Assembly: GCF_012910805.1 (NCBI RefSeq)
Contig: NZ_WTVK01000037.1
Coordinates: 1-57,551, forward strand
Length of the DNA stretch: 57,551 nt
Origin: Aromatoleum evansii
Lineage (GTDB): Bacteria; Pseudomonadota; Gammaproteobacteria; Burkholderiales; Rhodocyclaceae
Direction of reading: 5' to 3'
Positions 42,117-50,712 of this stretch are shown here, in pieces. How positions within the stretch are numbered: the stretch's first letter is position 1; each line of letters starts with the position of its first letter. The notes under the pieces are model-generated. The model searched no databases and was not told where the DNA came from. It worked only from the letters and a program-made list of their open reading frames with translations. The position numbers were made by a program, and so were the translations under genes.

Positions 42117-42464
42117 ATGCCCAACGTGACCTTCAGCTCGCCGAAGATGCGCCGCGACCTCACCGTCTATGCCCCTGCGGGCGACCGCAAGAGCATCCTC
42201 GGCGTCGCCCGGGATCATGGCGTCGCGATCGACTGCGAATGCCAGAAAGGCGAATGCGGTTCCTGCACGGTCGAGGTGATCCACATCGGCAACAAGCCGC
42301 CGATGGCGGTGCACCTCACCGAGAAGGAAAAGCTCACTCTGCTCACCTCCGGCAAGCTCGCGCGGCAGGAGTTCGAGGAACTGGAACTGCTGGATCTCGC
42401 GCCGCGCTACCGGCTCGCGTGCCAGTACCTGCTGCTCGACGAGGACATCGTGGTGAAGTTCTGA
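42117..42464 (+). CDS. nif-linked 2Fe-2S ferredoxin
   Basis: Plant-type 2Fe-2S ferredoxin of 115 residues. Likely ligands are Cys42, Cys47 and Cys50 (CQKGECGSC) and Cys102 (LACQYLL); an extra Cys40 precedes them. GAGGAG lies just upstream of the ATG, and the gene is the last of the nifHDK unit. Possible roles are electron supply to NifH or, as for FeSII (Shethna) proteins, protection of nitrogenase from oxygen. The sequence alone does not separate these. Confidence 0.92.
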   Translation: MPNVTFSSPKMRRDLTVYAPAGDRKSILGVARDHGVAIDCECQKGECGSCTVEVIHIGNKPPMAVHLTEKEKLTLLTSGKLARQEFEELELLDLAPRYRLACQYLLLDEDIVVKF

Positions 42465-42518
42465 GCGCCTGAAACCCGCTCACTGCATCCGGCGTTCTCT
42501 CCACGACGGATGCCGGTC

Positions 42519-42546
42519 CGGCCCGCCCGCAAGGCGGGCCGTTTTT
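42519..42546 (+). terminator. Terminator of the nifHDK-ferredoxin unit
   Basis: Stem CGGCCCGCC / GGCGGGCCG around a five-base loop CGCAA, followed by five T residues, 55 bases after the ferredoxin stop. Confidence 0.92.
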
Positions 42547-42593
42547 CTTCCGGCCATGCCTCGGCCCTGCCCCGCTCTCGCCGGGCCGTCCGG

Positions 42594-43295
42594 TCAGGCA
42601 GTCAACCCCAGCGCATCGACAAGCCCGCTCAGGTCGGTCACTTCCAGATGCGGCTGCTCGGGATGCGGCCACGCGGCCTGCCCGCGATTCACCCACACCG
42701 CCTGCATGCCCGCACTACGCGCCCCCAGCACATCCATGACCATGTCGTCGCCCACGTGCAGCACCTCGTGCGGCTGCACACCGACGGCCTCGGCTGCGAC
42801 CTGGAAGATGCGCACATCGGGCTTGGACACGCCCACCTTGAGCGCAGCGATGCCGGCGACGAAGTATGGCGCCAGGCCGACGCGCGCGAGATCGGCGTTG
42901 CCGTTGGTAATGCTCACCAGCGGATAACGCGCGGCCAGGAATTCCACCGCGGGGAGCGCGTCGGGAAAGAAGCTCACGTTGTGGCGTTCGGCGATGAAGA
43001 CGTCGAAGGCGGGCCCGGCCAGCGAAGGGTCGTCCCCGGCGCTCGACAGCGCCACACGGATCGACTCGCGGCGCAGCGCGGTCATGTCGTGCGCCAGATC
43101 CGGACGCTGCACTTCCATGGCGTCGCGGACCTCGCGCAGCGCCCGCGGGCTCGCGTACATGGCCGCCGTCGCCGGGGCATTCGTCACGAGCCATTCGTGG
43201 AGGACCTTTTCCGCGCGGTCGATGGTGGGCCAGATGGGCCACAGCGTGTCGTCCAGATCCAGCGAGACGGCCTTGATTTGGTTCAGGTTCAGCAT
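42594..43295 (-). CDS. HAD-family hydrolase
   Basis: Haloacid-dehalogenase-type phosphatase, 233 residues from the ATG at 43295. Motif I is LDLDDTLW (residues 12-19) and motif II is the SITNGN segment. The Lys of motif III (GVSKPDVRIF) and the motif IV acidic pair (HVGDDMVMDV) are present. The cap is small and helical. The substrate is not predictable. The gene is convergent with the nifHDK unit and unrelated to it as far as I can see. Confidence 0.87.
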   Translation of the reverse strand: MLNLNQIKAVSLDLDDTLWPIWPTIDRAEKVLHEWLVTNAPATAAMYASPRALREVRDAMEVQRPDLAHDMTALRRESIRVALSSAGDDPSLAGPAFDVFIAERHNVSFFPDALPAVEFLAARYPLVSITNGNADLARVGLAPYFVAGIAALKVGVSKPDVRIFQVAAEAVGVQPHEVLHVGDDMVMDVLGARSAGMQAVWVNRGQAAWPHPEQPHLEVTDLSGLVDALGLTA

Positions 43296-43376
43296 ACCGG
43301 CGATGGTACCCGACAGTGCTTCGGTTCTGTGCGTCGACACGTGGAACTCGGCCGACGCGATTGCACGCCGCTACCG

Positions 43377-43856
43377 TCATCCCCGCCGTGCAGCTTCGAT
43401 CGCGGCGATGTCGATCTTCCCCATCTCCATCATGGCGTCGAAGGCGCGCTTTGCCGCCGCCCGGTCCGGGTCGGCAATCGCGGCCGTCAGGGCGCGCGGC
43501 GTGATCTGCCACGACACCCCCCACTTGTCCTTGCACCAACCGCACGCGCTTTCCTGACCGCCGTTGCCGACGATCGCGTTCCACAAGCGATCCGTTTCGC
43601 CCTGGTCGTCGGTCGCGACCTGGAACGAGAAGGCCTCGCTGTGGCGGAATGCCGGACCGCCATTCAATCCGAGGCACGGAATGCCCATGACGGTGAACTC
43701 GACCGTCAGGACGTCGCCCTGTTTGCCGGAGGGATGGTCGCCCGGGGCGCGATGGATCCTGCCCACGGCGCTGTCCGGAAACGTCCGGGCGTAGAACTGT
43801 GCGGCATCGAGCGCGGTGCCGTCGTACCAGAGACAAATCGTGTTCTTGCTCACCAT
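43377..43856 (-). CDS. PhnB-like VOC-fold protein
   Basis: A 159-residue member of the PhnB/3-demethylubiquinone-methyltransferase-like branch of the glyoxalase (VOC) superfamily. Landmarks are ICLWYDGTALDAAQFYARTF at the N-terminus, LNGGPAFRHSEAFSFQV, and CGWCKDKWGVSWQITP in the last third. It is the last gene of the minus-strand row that starts with the ECF sigma factor. No catalytic function is established for this branch. Confidence 0.82.
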   Translation of the reverse strand: MVSKNTICLWYDGTALDAAQFYARTFPDSAVGRIHRAPGDHPSGKQGDVLTVEFTVMGIPCLGLNGGPAFRHSEAFSFQVATDDQGETDRLWNAIVGNGGQESACGWCKDKWGVSWQITPRALTAAIADPDRAAAKRAFDAMMEMGKIDIAAIEAARRG

Positions 43857-43936
43857 CTGCGTGCTCCATTGGCCGTAACTGCCGGCACGCGGGAGGTGCG
43901 CGCCGGCGTTCTATGGACGCTGCGCCCGCGGCGACG

Positions 43937-44347
43937 TCAGTGCGGCCCCTGCATGGCCGTGAAGCCTTCTGCGGCCTGCTGCACGTCGGGCGGGAAGTCG
44001 GACATCTCCTGGACCTGGCGGATCTCGATGATCTCGTTGTCCGCCATCGGGCAGCGCGACGCCCAGGCGATCGCCTCATCCTTCGACTTCACGTCGATCA
44101 TCCAGTAGCCACCGAGCACTTCGTTGGTTTCGATGAAGGGGCCGTCCGTGACGGTCGGCTTCCCGCCGGCGAAGGACACGCGCGCGCCCATGGACGGCGG
44201 GTGCAATCCTTCGAGCGAGAGCAGGACACCGGCCTTCTGCAGCGCCTCGTTGTACTTCATCATCGCCTCGACCGCCTTGGCATCGGGGACCGTTCCGGGC
44301 GGCGCCTTCTCGTAGCCCTTAGGAATCACGAGCATCATGAAGCGCAT
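43937..44347 (-). CDS. YCII/DGPF-domain protein (first of two)
   Basis: A 136-residue YCII-domain protein with the motif VTDGPFIETNEVLGGYWMID, the DGPF signature of proteins found beside ECF42 sigma factors. GGGAGG lies nine bases upstream of the ATG. It starts one base after the stop of the VOC gene, so the two are coupled. The biochemical role of DGPF proteins is not known. Confidence 0.87.
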   Translation of the reverse strand: MRFMMLVIPKGYEKAPPGTVPDAKAVEAMMKYNEALQKAGVLLSLEGLHPPSMGARVSFAGGKPTVTDGPFIETNEVLGGYWMIDVKSKDEAIAWASRCPMADNEIIEIRQVQEMSDFPPDVQQAAEGFTAMQGPH

Positions 44348-44348
44348 G

Positions 44349-44792
44349 TCAATTTCCTCCCTTGTCGGTCTCGCAATTGATCATCCACGGCACGCCGAAG
44401 CGGTCCGTGCACATGCCGAAACGGGCCGCCCAGAAGGTGGGGCCGAGCGGCATCTGTACCGTGCCGTTGTCCGCGAGGGCGGCGAAGATGCGCTCGGCAG
44501 CGGCGATCGAATCGACGTTGAGCGAGACCGAGCAGCCCTTGATGCCCTCATACGGATACTGGGGCGTTGTATCCGACGCCATTAGCGTCTGGCCGTCGAT
44601 GAGCAGGCAGGCATGCATGATGCGGTTGCCGAATTCGGCAGGAATCGGCCCGCAACCGGGCTGACCGTCGGCGCCCTTGGGCGCGTCGGCGAAACGGATC
44701 AGGGCTTGCAGGGTGGCGCCCAGGTGCTGCTGATAGAACTTGCAGGCAGCTTCGCAGTCGCCGTTGAAGATGAGATAGGGATTGAGTCGCAT
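44349..44792 (-). CDS. VOC-fold (PhnB-like) protein
   Basis: A 147-residue glyoxalase-superfamily protein starting MRLNPYLIFNGDCEAACKFY, with MHACLLIDGQTLMASD in the middle and FWAARFGMCTDRFGVPWMIN near the end. It resembles E. coli PhnB more than the VOC protein at 43.4-43.9 kb does. It lies between the NTF2-like and YCII genes of the sigma-factor row. Confidence 0.85.
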   Translation of the reverse strand: MRLNPYLIFNGDCEAACKFYQQHLGATLQALIRFADAPKGADGQPGCGPIPAEFGNRIMHACLLIDGQTLMASDTTPQYPYEGIKGCSVSLNVDSIAAAERIFAALADNGTVQMPLGPTFWAARFGMCTDRFGVPWMINCETDKGGN

Positions 44793-44811
44793 CGTCTTCT
44801 CCTCGTGGGGG

Positions 44812-45255
44812 TCAGGGCGTCAGCCACAGGGCCGTGTTGCTCTGCGGATCGAAGGGGGCGGAGAAGTGCTCGTGCACGATCCGCCACTTGCCGTGCTGCT
44901 TGAGCAGGCAGCTCGTCATGCGCATCCAGCCGGACATCTCCTTGCCGTCCGGTCCGGTGCCGCCGCAGCGGTTGAGGGCGTGGGCAAAGGCCAGTCCGGC
45001 GTCGGTGGTGATCTCCAGCTCGTGCACCTCGAAGATCATCGCCCCGGTGCACATCGTCAGGCAGCGTTCCCAGTGCCTGCGGTAGGCCTCGCTGCCCTTG
45101 AACTGCAATTGCGCGATGGCGTCGAAGGCGACGATCTCCGGTGCGTAATGCGCGAAGATGCGGTCGACGTCCTTGGCGCGGACGGCGTCCGCCCAGTCTT
45201 CCAGTTCCTTGCGGATTTCCGTTTCGCTGAGTGCGAGGGTAGATCTCGTGTCCAT
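44812..45255 (-). CDS. SnoaL/NTF2-like protein
   Basis: A 147-residue NTF2-fold protein of the SnoaL/DUF4440 type: helical start (EIRKELEDWADAVRAKDVDR), FAHYAPEIVAFD, then beta strands ending WRIVHEHFSAPFD. Such proteins often accompany ECF sigma factors of this class. It lies between the first YCII gene after the sigma factor and the VOC gene. Confidence 0.83.
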   Translation of the reverse strand: MDTRSTLALSETEIRKELEDWADAVRAKDVDRIFAHYAPEIVAFDAIAQLQFKGSEAYRRHWERCLTMCTGAMIFEVHELEITTDAGLAFAHALNRCGGTGPDGKEMSGWMRMTSCLLKQHGKWRIVHEHFSAPFDPQSNTALWLTP

Positions 45256-45339
45256 GGTGGGTCTCCCGGGGTTGGATGAGGCGCTTGTGCGCGCCGGCTG
45301 GTCGAACGGTGCGTGGCCGGATCGACCTCGTTGTTCCCT

Positions 45340-45732
45340 TCAGGCGGCGGCTTCCTGCGTGTCAAAGCCCAGTGCCTGCAGGGTTTGTGCGTCCTCCGCG
45401 ACCGGCCGTACCTCGACGCAGCCGAAGCGCGCGCCTGGTATGCGCGCCGCCACCTGGATGGCCTCGTTCAGATCCCGGGCCTCGATCAGGTAGTAGCCGC
45501 CGAGCTGCTCCTTGGTTTCGACCCACGGCCCGTCGGTGACCGAGATCCGGCCGTCGCGCACCCGGACGGTGCTGGCGGCGTCGGGGGGCAACAGGCGGTT
45601 GCAGCCGAGGTAGTGGCCGCTCTTGCGCACCGCGTCGGTGAACTCGCGGTACTCCTCGAAGTGCTTGTCTGCATCGGGGCGCGGCATCTGCTCCATGACC
45701 TTCTCTGCACAGATCAGGCAAAGGTATTTCAT
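45340..45732 (-). CDS. YCII/DGPF-domain protein (second of two)
   Basis: From the ATG at 45732 it is 130 residues, starting MKYLCLICAEKVMEQMP. The DGPF-like motif reads VTDGPWVETKEQLGGYYLIE, with Trp replacing the usual Phe. It is the first small gene after the sigma factor, separated from it by about 130 bases that contain a candidate promoter. A longer in-frame open region upstream lacks a ribosome site. Confidence 0.86.
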   Translation of the reverse strand: MKYLCLICAEKVMEQMPRPDADKHFEEYREFTDAVRKSGHYLGCNRLLPPDAASTVRVRDGRISVTDGPWVETKEQLGGYYLIEARDLNEAIQVAARIPGARFGCVEVRPVAEDAQTLQALGFDTQEAAA

Positions 45733-45814
45733 CGGGCTTCTCCTCTTGAATGCGCGGTGTGGACCGCCTTCGGCAGCCTGCGCCGATCGGCGCGATCGGG
45801 GCCTCCGTACCCCT

Positions 45815-45842
45815 GGTCGAACGGCGCACGACGAAATCGACA
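45815..45842 (-). promoter_or_regulatory. Candidate ECF42-dependent promoter
   Basis: On the minus strand TGTCGA (45842-45837) is followed after 16 bases by TCGACC. As I recall, TGTCGA is the -35 element reported for ECF42-type sigma factors. The site is about 100 bases before the second YCII gene. Support is limited to this one hexamer and its position. Confidence 0.4.
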
Positions 45843-45862
45843 TCGCGTTGCAAAAAGAAACA

Positions 45863-47155
45863 TCAAGCCGCCAGTTCCGCGAGCCGTCGCTCGAGGAAAC
45901 GGCGCTCGGTGGCCTGCCGGGTCAGCGCCAGGGCGCGCGTGTAGGCCACCCTCGCCTCGGCGTGGCGGCCCAGGCGCCGGCACAGATCGGCCCGCGCCGC
46001 GTGGGCGAGGTGGTAGTCGGCGAGTTCGCCGCGGTTCAGGATCGTGTCGATCACCGCGAGCCCGGCCGCCGGGCCGTCGCGCATCGCTATCGCCACGCCA
46101 CGGTTCAGTTCGACCACCGGGGACGGTTCGCGCTGCAGCAGCAGGTCGTAAAGACCGACGATCTGGGCCCAATCGGTTGCCCCGGCAACAGGGGCCTCCG
46201 CATGCACGGCGGCAATCGCGGCCTGCAGCGCATAAGGGCCGGCGGGTCCGGCCAGGAGCGCGCGCTCGACCAGTGCCGTGCCCTCGGCGATCAGCTCGTG
46301 CAGCCATCGCGAGCGGTCCTGTGCGTCGAGCAGCACCAGATCGCCGGCTGGCGTGGTGCGCGCGGCACGGCGCGACTCCTGGATCAGCATCAACGCGAGC
46401 AGCCCGATCGCCTCGGGCTCGGGAAGCAGTTCGACAAGCAGCCGTCCGAGCCGGATCGCTTCGCCCGACAGATCGGCACGGGTGAGCGAATCGCCGGCCG
46501 AGGCCGAGTAGCCTTCGTTGAATACCAGGTAGATCACGCGCAGCACGCTGTCGAGCCGGGCCGGCAGTTCGGCGCGCTCGGGCACTTCGTAGCGCAGGCG
46601 CGCGTCGCGGATCCTGGCCTTGGCGCGCACGATGCGCTGGGCCACGGTCGGCGGCGCGGTGAGGAAGGCGCGCGCGATCTCTTCGGTGGTGAGGCCGCAC
46701 ACCTCGCGCAGCGTCAGCGCGGTGCGGGCCTCAGTGGGCAGCGTCGGGTGGCAGCAGGTGAAGATCAGCCGCAGACGGTCGTCCTCGACGCTATCGCCGG
46801 GACTGCCTTCGTCGGCCGATTCGTCGCCGGCCGGATGGGGGCGGTCATCCAGATCCTCGACGAAGTCGAAGCGCGCACGGCGGCGCAACGTGTCCACCGC
46901 CTTGAAGCGCCCCGTGGAAACCAGCCAGGCACGCGGATTTGCCGGTACGCCCTGTTCGGGCCACTGTTCGAGAGCCGCGCGGAAGGCGTCGTGCAGTCCC
47001 TCCTCGGCGAGGTCGAAGTCGCCGAGGAGGCGGATCAGCGTGGCGAACACCCGGCGCGACTCGGTGCGATAGATTTCTTCCACCTTCGCTCGCACCGCCG
47101 CGGCCGCCGGCATGGATTGGCGCACTGGGTCCGATGAGGCATCGCGGTCGACCAT
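45863..47155 (-). CDS. ECF42-type RNA polymerase sigma factor with C-terminal extension
   Basis: Extracytoplasmic-function sigma factor of 430 residues, more than twice the usual ECF length. Region 2 is at about 28-95 (RRVFATLIRLLGDFDLAEEG) and region 4 at about 140-185 (LTLREVCGLTTEEIARAFL). After that comes a helical extension of about 240 residues, TPR-like in the last part (YDLLLQREPSPVVELNRGVA). No anti-sigma gene is adjacent, consistent with control through the extension. The downstream YCII/DGPF genes are the usual partners of the ECF42 group. Confidence 0.9.
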   Translation of the reverse strand: MVDRDASSDPVRQSMPAAAAVRAKVEEIYRTESRRVFATLIRLLGDFDLAEEGLHDAFRAALEQWPEQGVPANPRAWLVSTGRFKAVDTLRRRARFDFVEDLDDRPHPAGDESADEGSPGDSVEDDRLRLIFTCCHPTLPTEARTALTLREVCGLTTEEIARAFLTAPPTVAQRIVRAKARIRDARLRYEVPERAELPARLDSVLRVIYLVFNEGYSASAGDSLTRADLSGEAIRLGRLLVELLPEPEAIGLLALMLIQESRRAARTTPAGDLVLLDAQDRSRWLHELIAEGTALVERALLAGPAGPYALQAAIAAVHAEAPVAGATDWAQIVGLYDLLLQREPSPVVELNRGVAIAMRDGPAAGLAVIDTILNRGELADYHLAHAARADLCRRLGRHAEARVAYTRALALTRQATERRFLERRLAELAA

Positions 47156-47413
47156 CCCGGGCTGCTCCGCTTGTCGAAGGACATCCCTTAGACTAGTCCA
47201 TCTCGCCCTCAGCTCAATGGCGGGCGCGATCGCACTTTGTGATCCTTTGCTTCAGAACGGACGCGAGCTGTGGCGCGGCGCTCGGCAGGTCAGCGACTTT
47301 GCGCTGACGACGATCCGCATTCCCGCGCGGGAGAAGGATCCCGAAGCGACTGTGCAGGAAGGAACAAGGCCGGCGAGAGCCCGTAACGGTTCGACCTCGC
47401 CCGGGAGCACGCC

Positions 47414-47950
47414 ATGTACGAAAAGATCCTGGAATTCTGGTTCGACGAAATTTTCCCCGCGCAGTGGTGGAAGAAGGACGCCGCTTTCGACCGCATGGTC
47501 GCCGAACGCTTCGGCGCAATACACGCGCAGGCTGCGCGCTGCGAGTTGTACGCGTGGCGTGCGACGCCCACCGGGAGGCTGGCGGAGGTGATCGTGCTGG
47601 ATCAGTTTTCGCGCAACATGTTTCGCGATTCGCCCGCGGCCTTCGTGTGCGACGCCTTGGCCCTGGCGCTGGCGCAGGAGGCGATTGCGGCGGGGGCGGA
47701 GCAGGCGCTGCGGCCGGTGGAGCGCAGCTTCCTGTACATGCCCTTCATGCACAGCGAGTCGCGGAAGATCCACGAGATGGCGGTGCAGCTCTTCGAGCGC
47801 AACGGCATCGCGGACAACCTGGACTTCGAACTGCGGCACAAGGCGATCATCGAGCGCTTCGGGCGCTATCCGCATCGCAATGCGATTCTGGGAAGGGAAT
47901 CGACGCCGGAGGAAGTCGAATTCCTCACGCAGCCGGGTTCGCGCTTCTGA
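47414..47950 (+). CDS. DUF924 family protein
   Basis: A 178-residue helical protein with the DUF924 landmarks YEKILEFWFDEIFPAQWWKK, IVLDQFSRNMFRDSPAAF and RSFLYMPFMHSESRKIHEMA. The fold is TPR-like; the function is unknown. It is divergent from the sigma factor. The 258-base gap (47156-47413) between them holds a plus-strand TGTCGA at 47172-47177 but no promoter I trust. Confidence 0.88.
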   Translation: MYEKILEFWFDEIFPAQWWKKDAAFDRMVAERFGAIHAQAARCELYAWRATPTGRLAEVIVLDQFSRNMFRDSPAAFVCDALALALAQEAIAAGAEQALRPVERSFLYMPFMHSESRKIHEMAVQLFERNGIADNLDFELRHKAIIERFGRYPHRNAILGRESTPEEVEFLTQPGSRF

Positions 47951-48005
47951 ACCCGGCCGCTTCGGCCCGCCGCGGAGGACGGACCGTTCGGCTAGCGCAG
48001 TGCGC

Positions 48006-49013
48006 TCAGAGGATGATGCGGCCGACGTACCACGCGCCGGCAGCGATCAGCGCGCTGCAGGGGATGGTGAGGATCCACGCCCAGACGATGCTGCCCGCCA
48101 CGCCCCAGCGCACGGCTGAGACCTTGCGCGAGGAGCCGACGCCGACGATGGCGCCGGTGATGGTGTGGGTGGTCGACACCGGGATGCCCAGCGCGGTGGC
48201 GAGGAACAGCGTCATCGCGCCGCCGGTTTCGGCGCAGAAACCGCCGACCGGCTTGAGCTTGGTGATGCGCTGGCCCATGGTCTTGACGATGCGCCAGCCG
48301 CCGAACATCGTGCCGAGGCCGATGGCGAGGTAGCAGGTGACGACGACCCACATCGGCACCGGGTCCGAGCCCTGGCTGATGCCGGCGGCGATCAGCAGCA
48401 TCCAGATGATGCCGATGGTCTTCTGCGCGTCGTTGCCGCCGTGGCCGAGGCTGTAGAGCGAGGCCGACACGAGCTGCAGGCGGCGGAACCACTTGTCGAC
48501 CTTGCGCTGTGACGTTCGGAAGCACACCCAGGACACTATCACCATCAGTATCGACCCGAGCAGGAAGCCCAGCATCGGCGACACGAGGATGAAGGCGACG
48601 GTCTTGATGAGGCCGGCGGCGAGCAGGGAGCCGAAGCCGCCCTTGGCGACCGCGGCACCGACCAGGCCGCCGATCAGCGCGTGCGAGGAGCTCGACGGAA
48701 TGCCGTAGTACCAGGTGATGACGTTCCACGCGATCGCGCCGACCAGCGCGCCGAACACGACGACGTGGTCGACCACCGCGGGATCGATGGTGCCCTTGCC
48801 GATCGTGGTCGCGACCTTCAGCTGGAAGATGAAGATGGCGACGACGTTGAAGAAGGCCGCGAAGGCGACCGCATGCTGCGGCTTGAGCACGCCGGTCGAG
48901 ACGACCGTCGCGATCGAGTTCGCCGCATCGTGGAAGCCGTTCATGAAGTCGAACAGCAGGGCCAGCACCACGAGGAACATCACCGTGGCCAGCCCGATCT
49001 CCATAGTTGCCAT
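48006..49013 (-). CDS. pit: Pit-family inorganic phosphate transporter
   Basis: Low-affinity phosphate (metal-phosphate) symporter of the inner membrane, 335 residues, with about ten hydrophobic segments. The repeated family signatures are present: FDFMNGFHDAANSIATVV near the N-terminus and GIPVSTTHTITGAIVG in the second half. It lies 23 bases after the DUF47 gene, its usual partner. Confidence 0.95.
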   Translation of the reverse strand: MATMEIGLATVMFLVVLALLFDFMNGFHDAANSIATVVSTGVLKPQHAVAFAAFFNVVAIFIFQLKVATTIGKGTIDPAVVDHVVVFGALVGAIAWNVITWYYGIPSSSSHALIGGLVGAAVAKGGFGSLLAAGLIKTVAFILVSPMLGFLLGSILMVIVSWVCFRTSQRKVDKWFRRLQLVSASLYSLGHGGNDAQKTIGIIWMLLIAAGISQGSDPVPMWVVVTCYLAIGLGTMFGGWRIVKTMGQRITKLKPVGGFCAETGGAMTLFLATALGIPVSTTHTITGAIVGVGSSRKVSAVRWGVAGSIVWAWILTIPCSALIAAGAWYVGRIIL

Positions 49014-49036
49014 GTCGTTTTCCTGGAGATCGCGGA

Positions 49037-49675
49037 TCAGGAGTTTTCGAGCACTACGGCCTCGAGGATCTTGGCGACGTCCTTGCAGCGATCGGTGACC
49101 GATTCGAGCAGCTCGTACACACCCTTCATCTTCAGGACCACGCGAACGTCCGGTTCGTCGCGGAAGAGGCCCGACAGCGCCTTGCGCAGGACGCGGTCGG
49201 CGTCGGATTCGAAGCCGTCGATCTCGTGGCAGATGCGCAGGATCTCGCGGCCGTTGTCCATGTTGGACAGCAGCACTACCGCCGCGCGCACGCTCTCGGC
49301 GCAGGACAGCGACAGCTCGGCGATGCGCAGGGCCTCCTCCGTCGACTCGCCGATGTCGTACAGCGAGACGGTTTCGGCGACGTCCTGGATGGTATCGAGC
49401 ACGTCGTCCATGCGCGAGATGAGCTGGTGGATCTCGTCGCGGTCGAGCGGCGTGATGAACGTGGAATGCATCAGCGCCATCACGTCATGATTCACCTTGT
49501 CCGCACGGGTCTCGATCTCGTCGATGTCGGAGGTGGCCTTGGCCGCTGCCGATGCGTCCTTTCCGACGGCCTGCATCAGCGCAACCAGGGCCTTGGCACC
49601 GGCCACGATCTCATCTGCATGGGAGTTGAAAAGCGTGAAGAACTGACCCTCACGGGGCATGAAGCGCGAGAACAT
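49037..49675 (-). CDS. DUF47/PhoU-like partner of Pit
   Basis: A 212-residue helical protein of the DUF47 (TIGR00153) family, related to PhoU. Landmarks are MPREGQFFTLFNSHADEIV and the metal-site-like segments EIETRADKVNHDVM and SRMDDVLDTIQDVAE. It is thought to regulate the adjacent Pit transporter. The 195-base gap upstream (49676-49870) shows a -10-like TAAAAT on the minus strand but no clear Pho box. Confidence 0.92.
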   Translation of the reverse strand: MFSRFMPREGQFFTLFNSHADEIVAGAKALVALMQAVGKDASAAAKATSDIDEIETRADKVNHDVMALMHSTFITPLDRDEIHQLISRMDDVLDTIQDVAETVSLYDIGESTEEALRIAELSLSCAESVRAAVVLLSNMDNGREILRICHEIDGFESDADRVLRKALSGLFRDEPDVRVVLKMKGVYELLESVTDRCKDVAKILEAVVLENS

Positions 49676-49870
49676 GATGTTGTTTTGCCGGACGGCCGTA
49701 TGGAGTTAGGCCGCGATTTTACCAGCGGAAACAATCCTGTAATGTTTCATCCGGAAATATTGCGCAGGAATATGCGCGCGCCGGGGTATATCCCCCAACG
49801 CGTCCGTATCCTGCGCGCGGCTGCGCCCAGGGAAACTTCATGCGCCGAGCGCCGCCCGGGCGCGCACCGC

Positions 49871-50377
49871 TTACATGCGCAGGCCGAAGGCCTTGCCGAT
49901 GGCCTCGACGGTATCGGGGCTGTCCCACTCCTTGGCGCCGTAAACCTTGTGCAGGATCTTCCCGTCGGCATCGACCAGCACCGTGAGCGGAATGCGGTTG
50001 GCGCCGAGCATGTTCTCGAGCGCGAGTTTGCGGTCGATGAAGTGCGGGAAGCTGGTCTTCGCCTGCGCGAGGAAGGCCTGCGCGCGCTCGGGGTAGTCGT
50101 CGATGGAAATGCCGATCACGTTGAACTGCTTGCCGTAACGCTTCGACAGGCGCTCCAGCGAGCCCATCTCGGCCAGGCAGGGCGGGCAGTAGCTGGCCCA
50201 GACGTTGATGATCAGGGGCTTGCCGCGATAGTCGCCGAGCAGCTTCGAGCCGCCGGTAAGGCCCTGCATCGGCATCTGCTGCAAGGTGCCGCCTTCGGGC
50301 ACTTCTCCGGGGGCAGCGACGACCGGTCCGGACAGTGCGGCAAGGCTCAGGGCGAGGGAAAGGAGGGCTTTCTTCAT
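49871..50377 (-). CDS. TlpA-like periplasmic thioredoxin
   Basis: Exported thioredoxin-fold protein, 168 residues from the ATG at 50377. A signal peptide (MKKALLSLALSLAALSGPV, cut near VAA) precedes the redoxin domain with the redox pair Cys64-Pro-Pro-Cys67 (WASYCPPC). Insertions typical of TlpA/ResA proteins are seen. It could serve cytochrome c maturation or thiol repair. Its 5' side faces nifE across a 335-base gap that holds a REP-like palindrome and the nifE control sites. Confidence 0.9.
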   Translation of the reverse strand: MKKALLSLALSLAALSGPVVAAPGEVPEGGTLQQMPMQGLTGGSKLLGDYRGKPLIINVWASYCPPCLAEMGSLERLSKRYGKQFNVIGISIDDYPERAQAFLAQAKTSFPHFIDRKLALENMLGANRIPLTVLVDADGKILHKVYGAKEWDSPDTVEAIGKAFGLRM

Positions 50378-50473
50378 CTTGGCTACGGGTCGGAAGCGCG
50401 GCGCGGTACGCCGCGAAAGCCTGAGCATAGCAGGGCTGAGGAAGCTCCGACACGGCGGCGCCCGTGCTGTTCC

Positions 50474-50547
50474 GTCGGAGCGGCTTCAGCCGCGAATGGG
50501 CGGAGTCTCAAGGGCTGCGGCCGATTCGCGGCTGAAGCCGCTCCCAC
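50474..50547. repeat. REP-like palindrome, copy 3 of 3
   Basis: GCGGCTTCAGCCGCGAA and its complement flank a variable centre, as in the copies at 3.4 and 8.2 kb. It lies between the tlpA-like gene and the nifE activator site, 32 bases from the latter. Confidence 0.87.
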
Positions 50548-50579
50548 TGCGCCCCGTGTCGCCTCCCCGACAAATTGAC

Positions 50580-50595
50580 TGTCGCGAGTTCGACA
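50580..50595. promoter_or_regulatory. NifA upstream activator site of nifE
   Basis: TGT-CGCGAGTTCG-ACA matches TGT-N10-ACA. It is 48 bases before the nifE -24 box, closer than at nifB, nifH and nifN. Confidence 0.83.
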
Positions 50596-50643
50596 GCATT
50601 CGCGTAATGCCTGCAAGTCATTGATTTTACGTGCCGCTGAGTC

Positions 50644-50659
50644 TGGCACCGATCGTGCA
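50644..50659 (+). promoter_or_regulatory. Sigma-54 promoter of nifE
   Basis: TGGCAC-CGATC-GTGCA gives GG-N10-GC, with predicted start near 50670, about 43 bases before the nifE ATG. Confidence 0.87.
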
Positions 50660-50712
50660 TCGGTTTCCCCGTCCCCCGACCCCCGCGCCACGGGCGCATA
50701 CAGGAAACCGAC

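Noticed and set aside
47172-47177. TGTCGA on the plus strand as an ECF42 promoter for the DUF924 gene
   Set aside because: The hexamer is short, sits 236 bases from the gene, and no matching downstream element is visible.
50378-50428. A longer N-terminus for the TlpA-like protein (start at 50428)
   Set aside because: It would place 17 basic residues before a normal signal peptide; the ATG at 50377 begins the signal directly.
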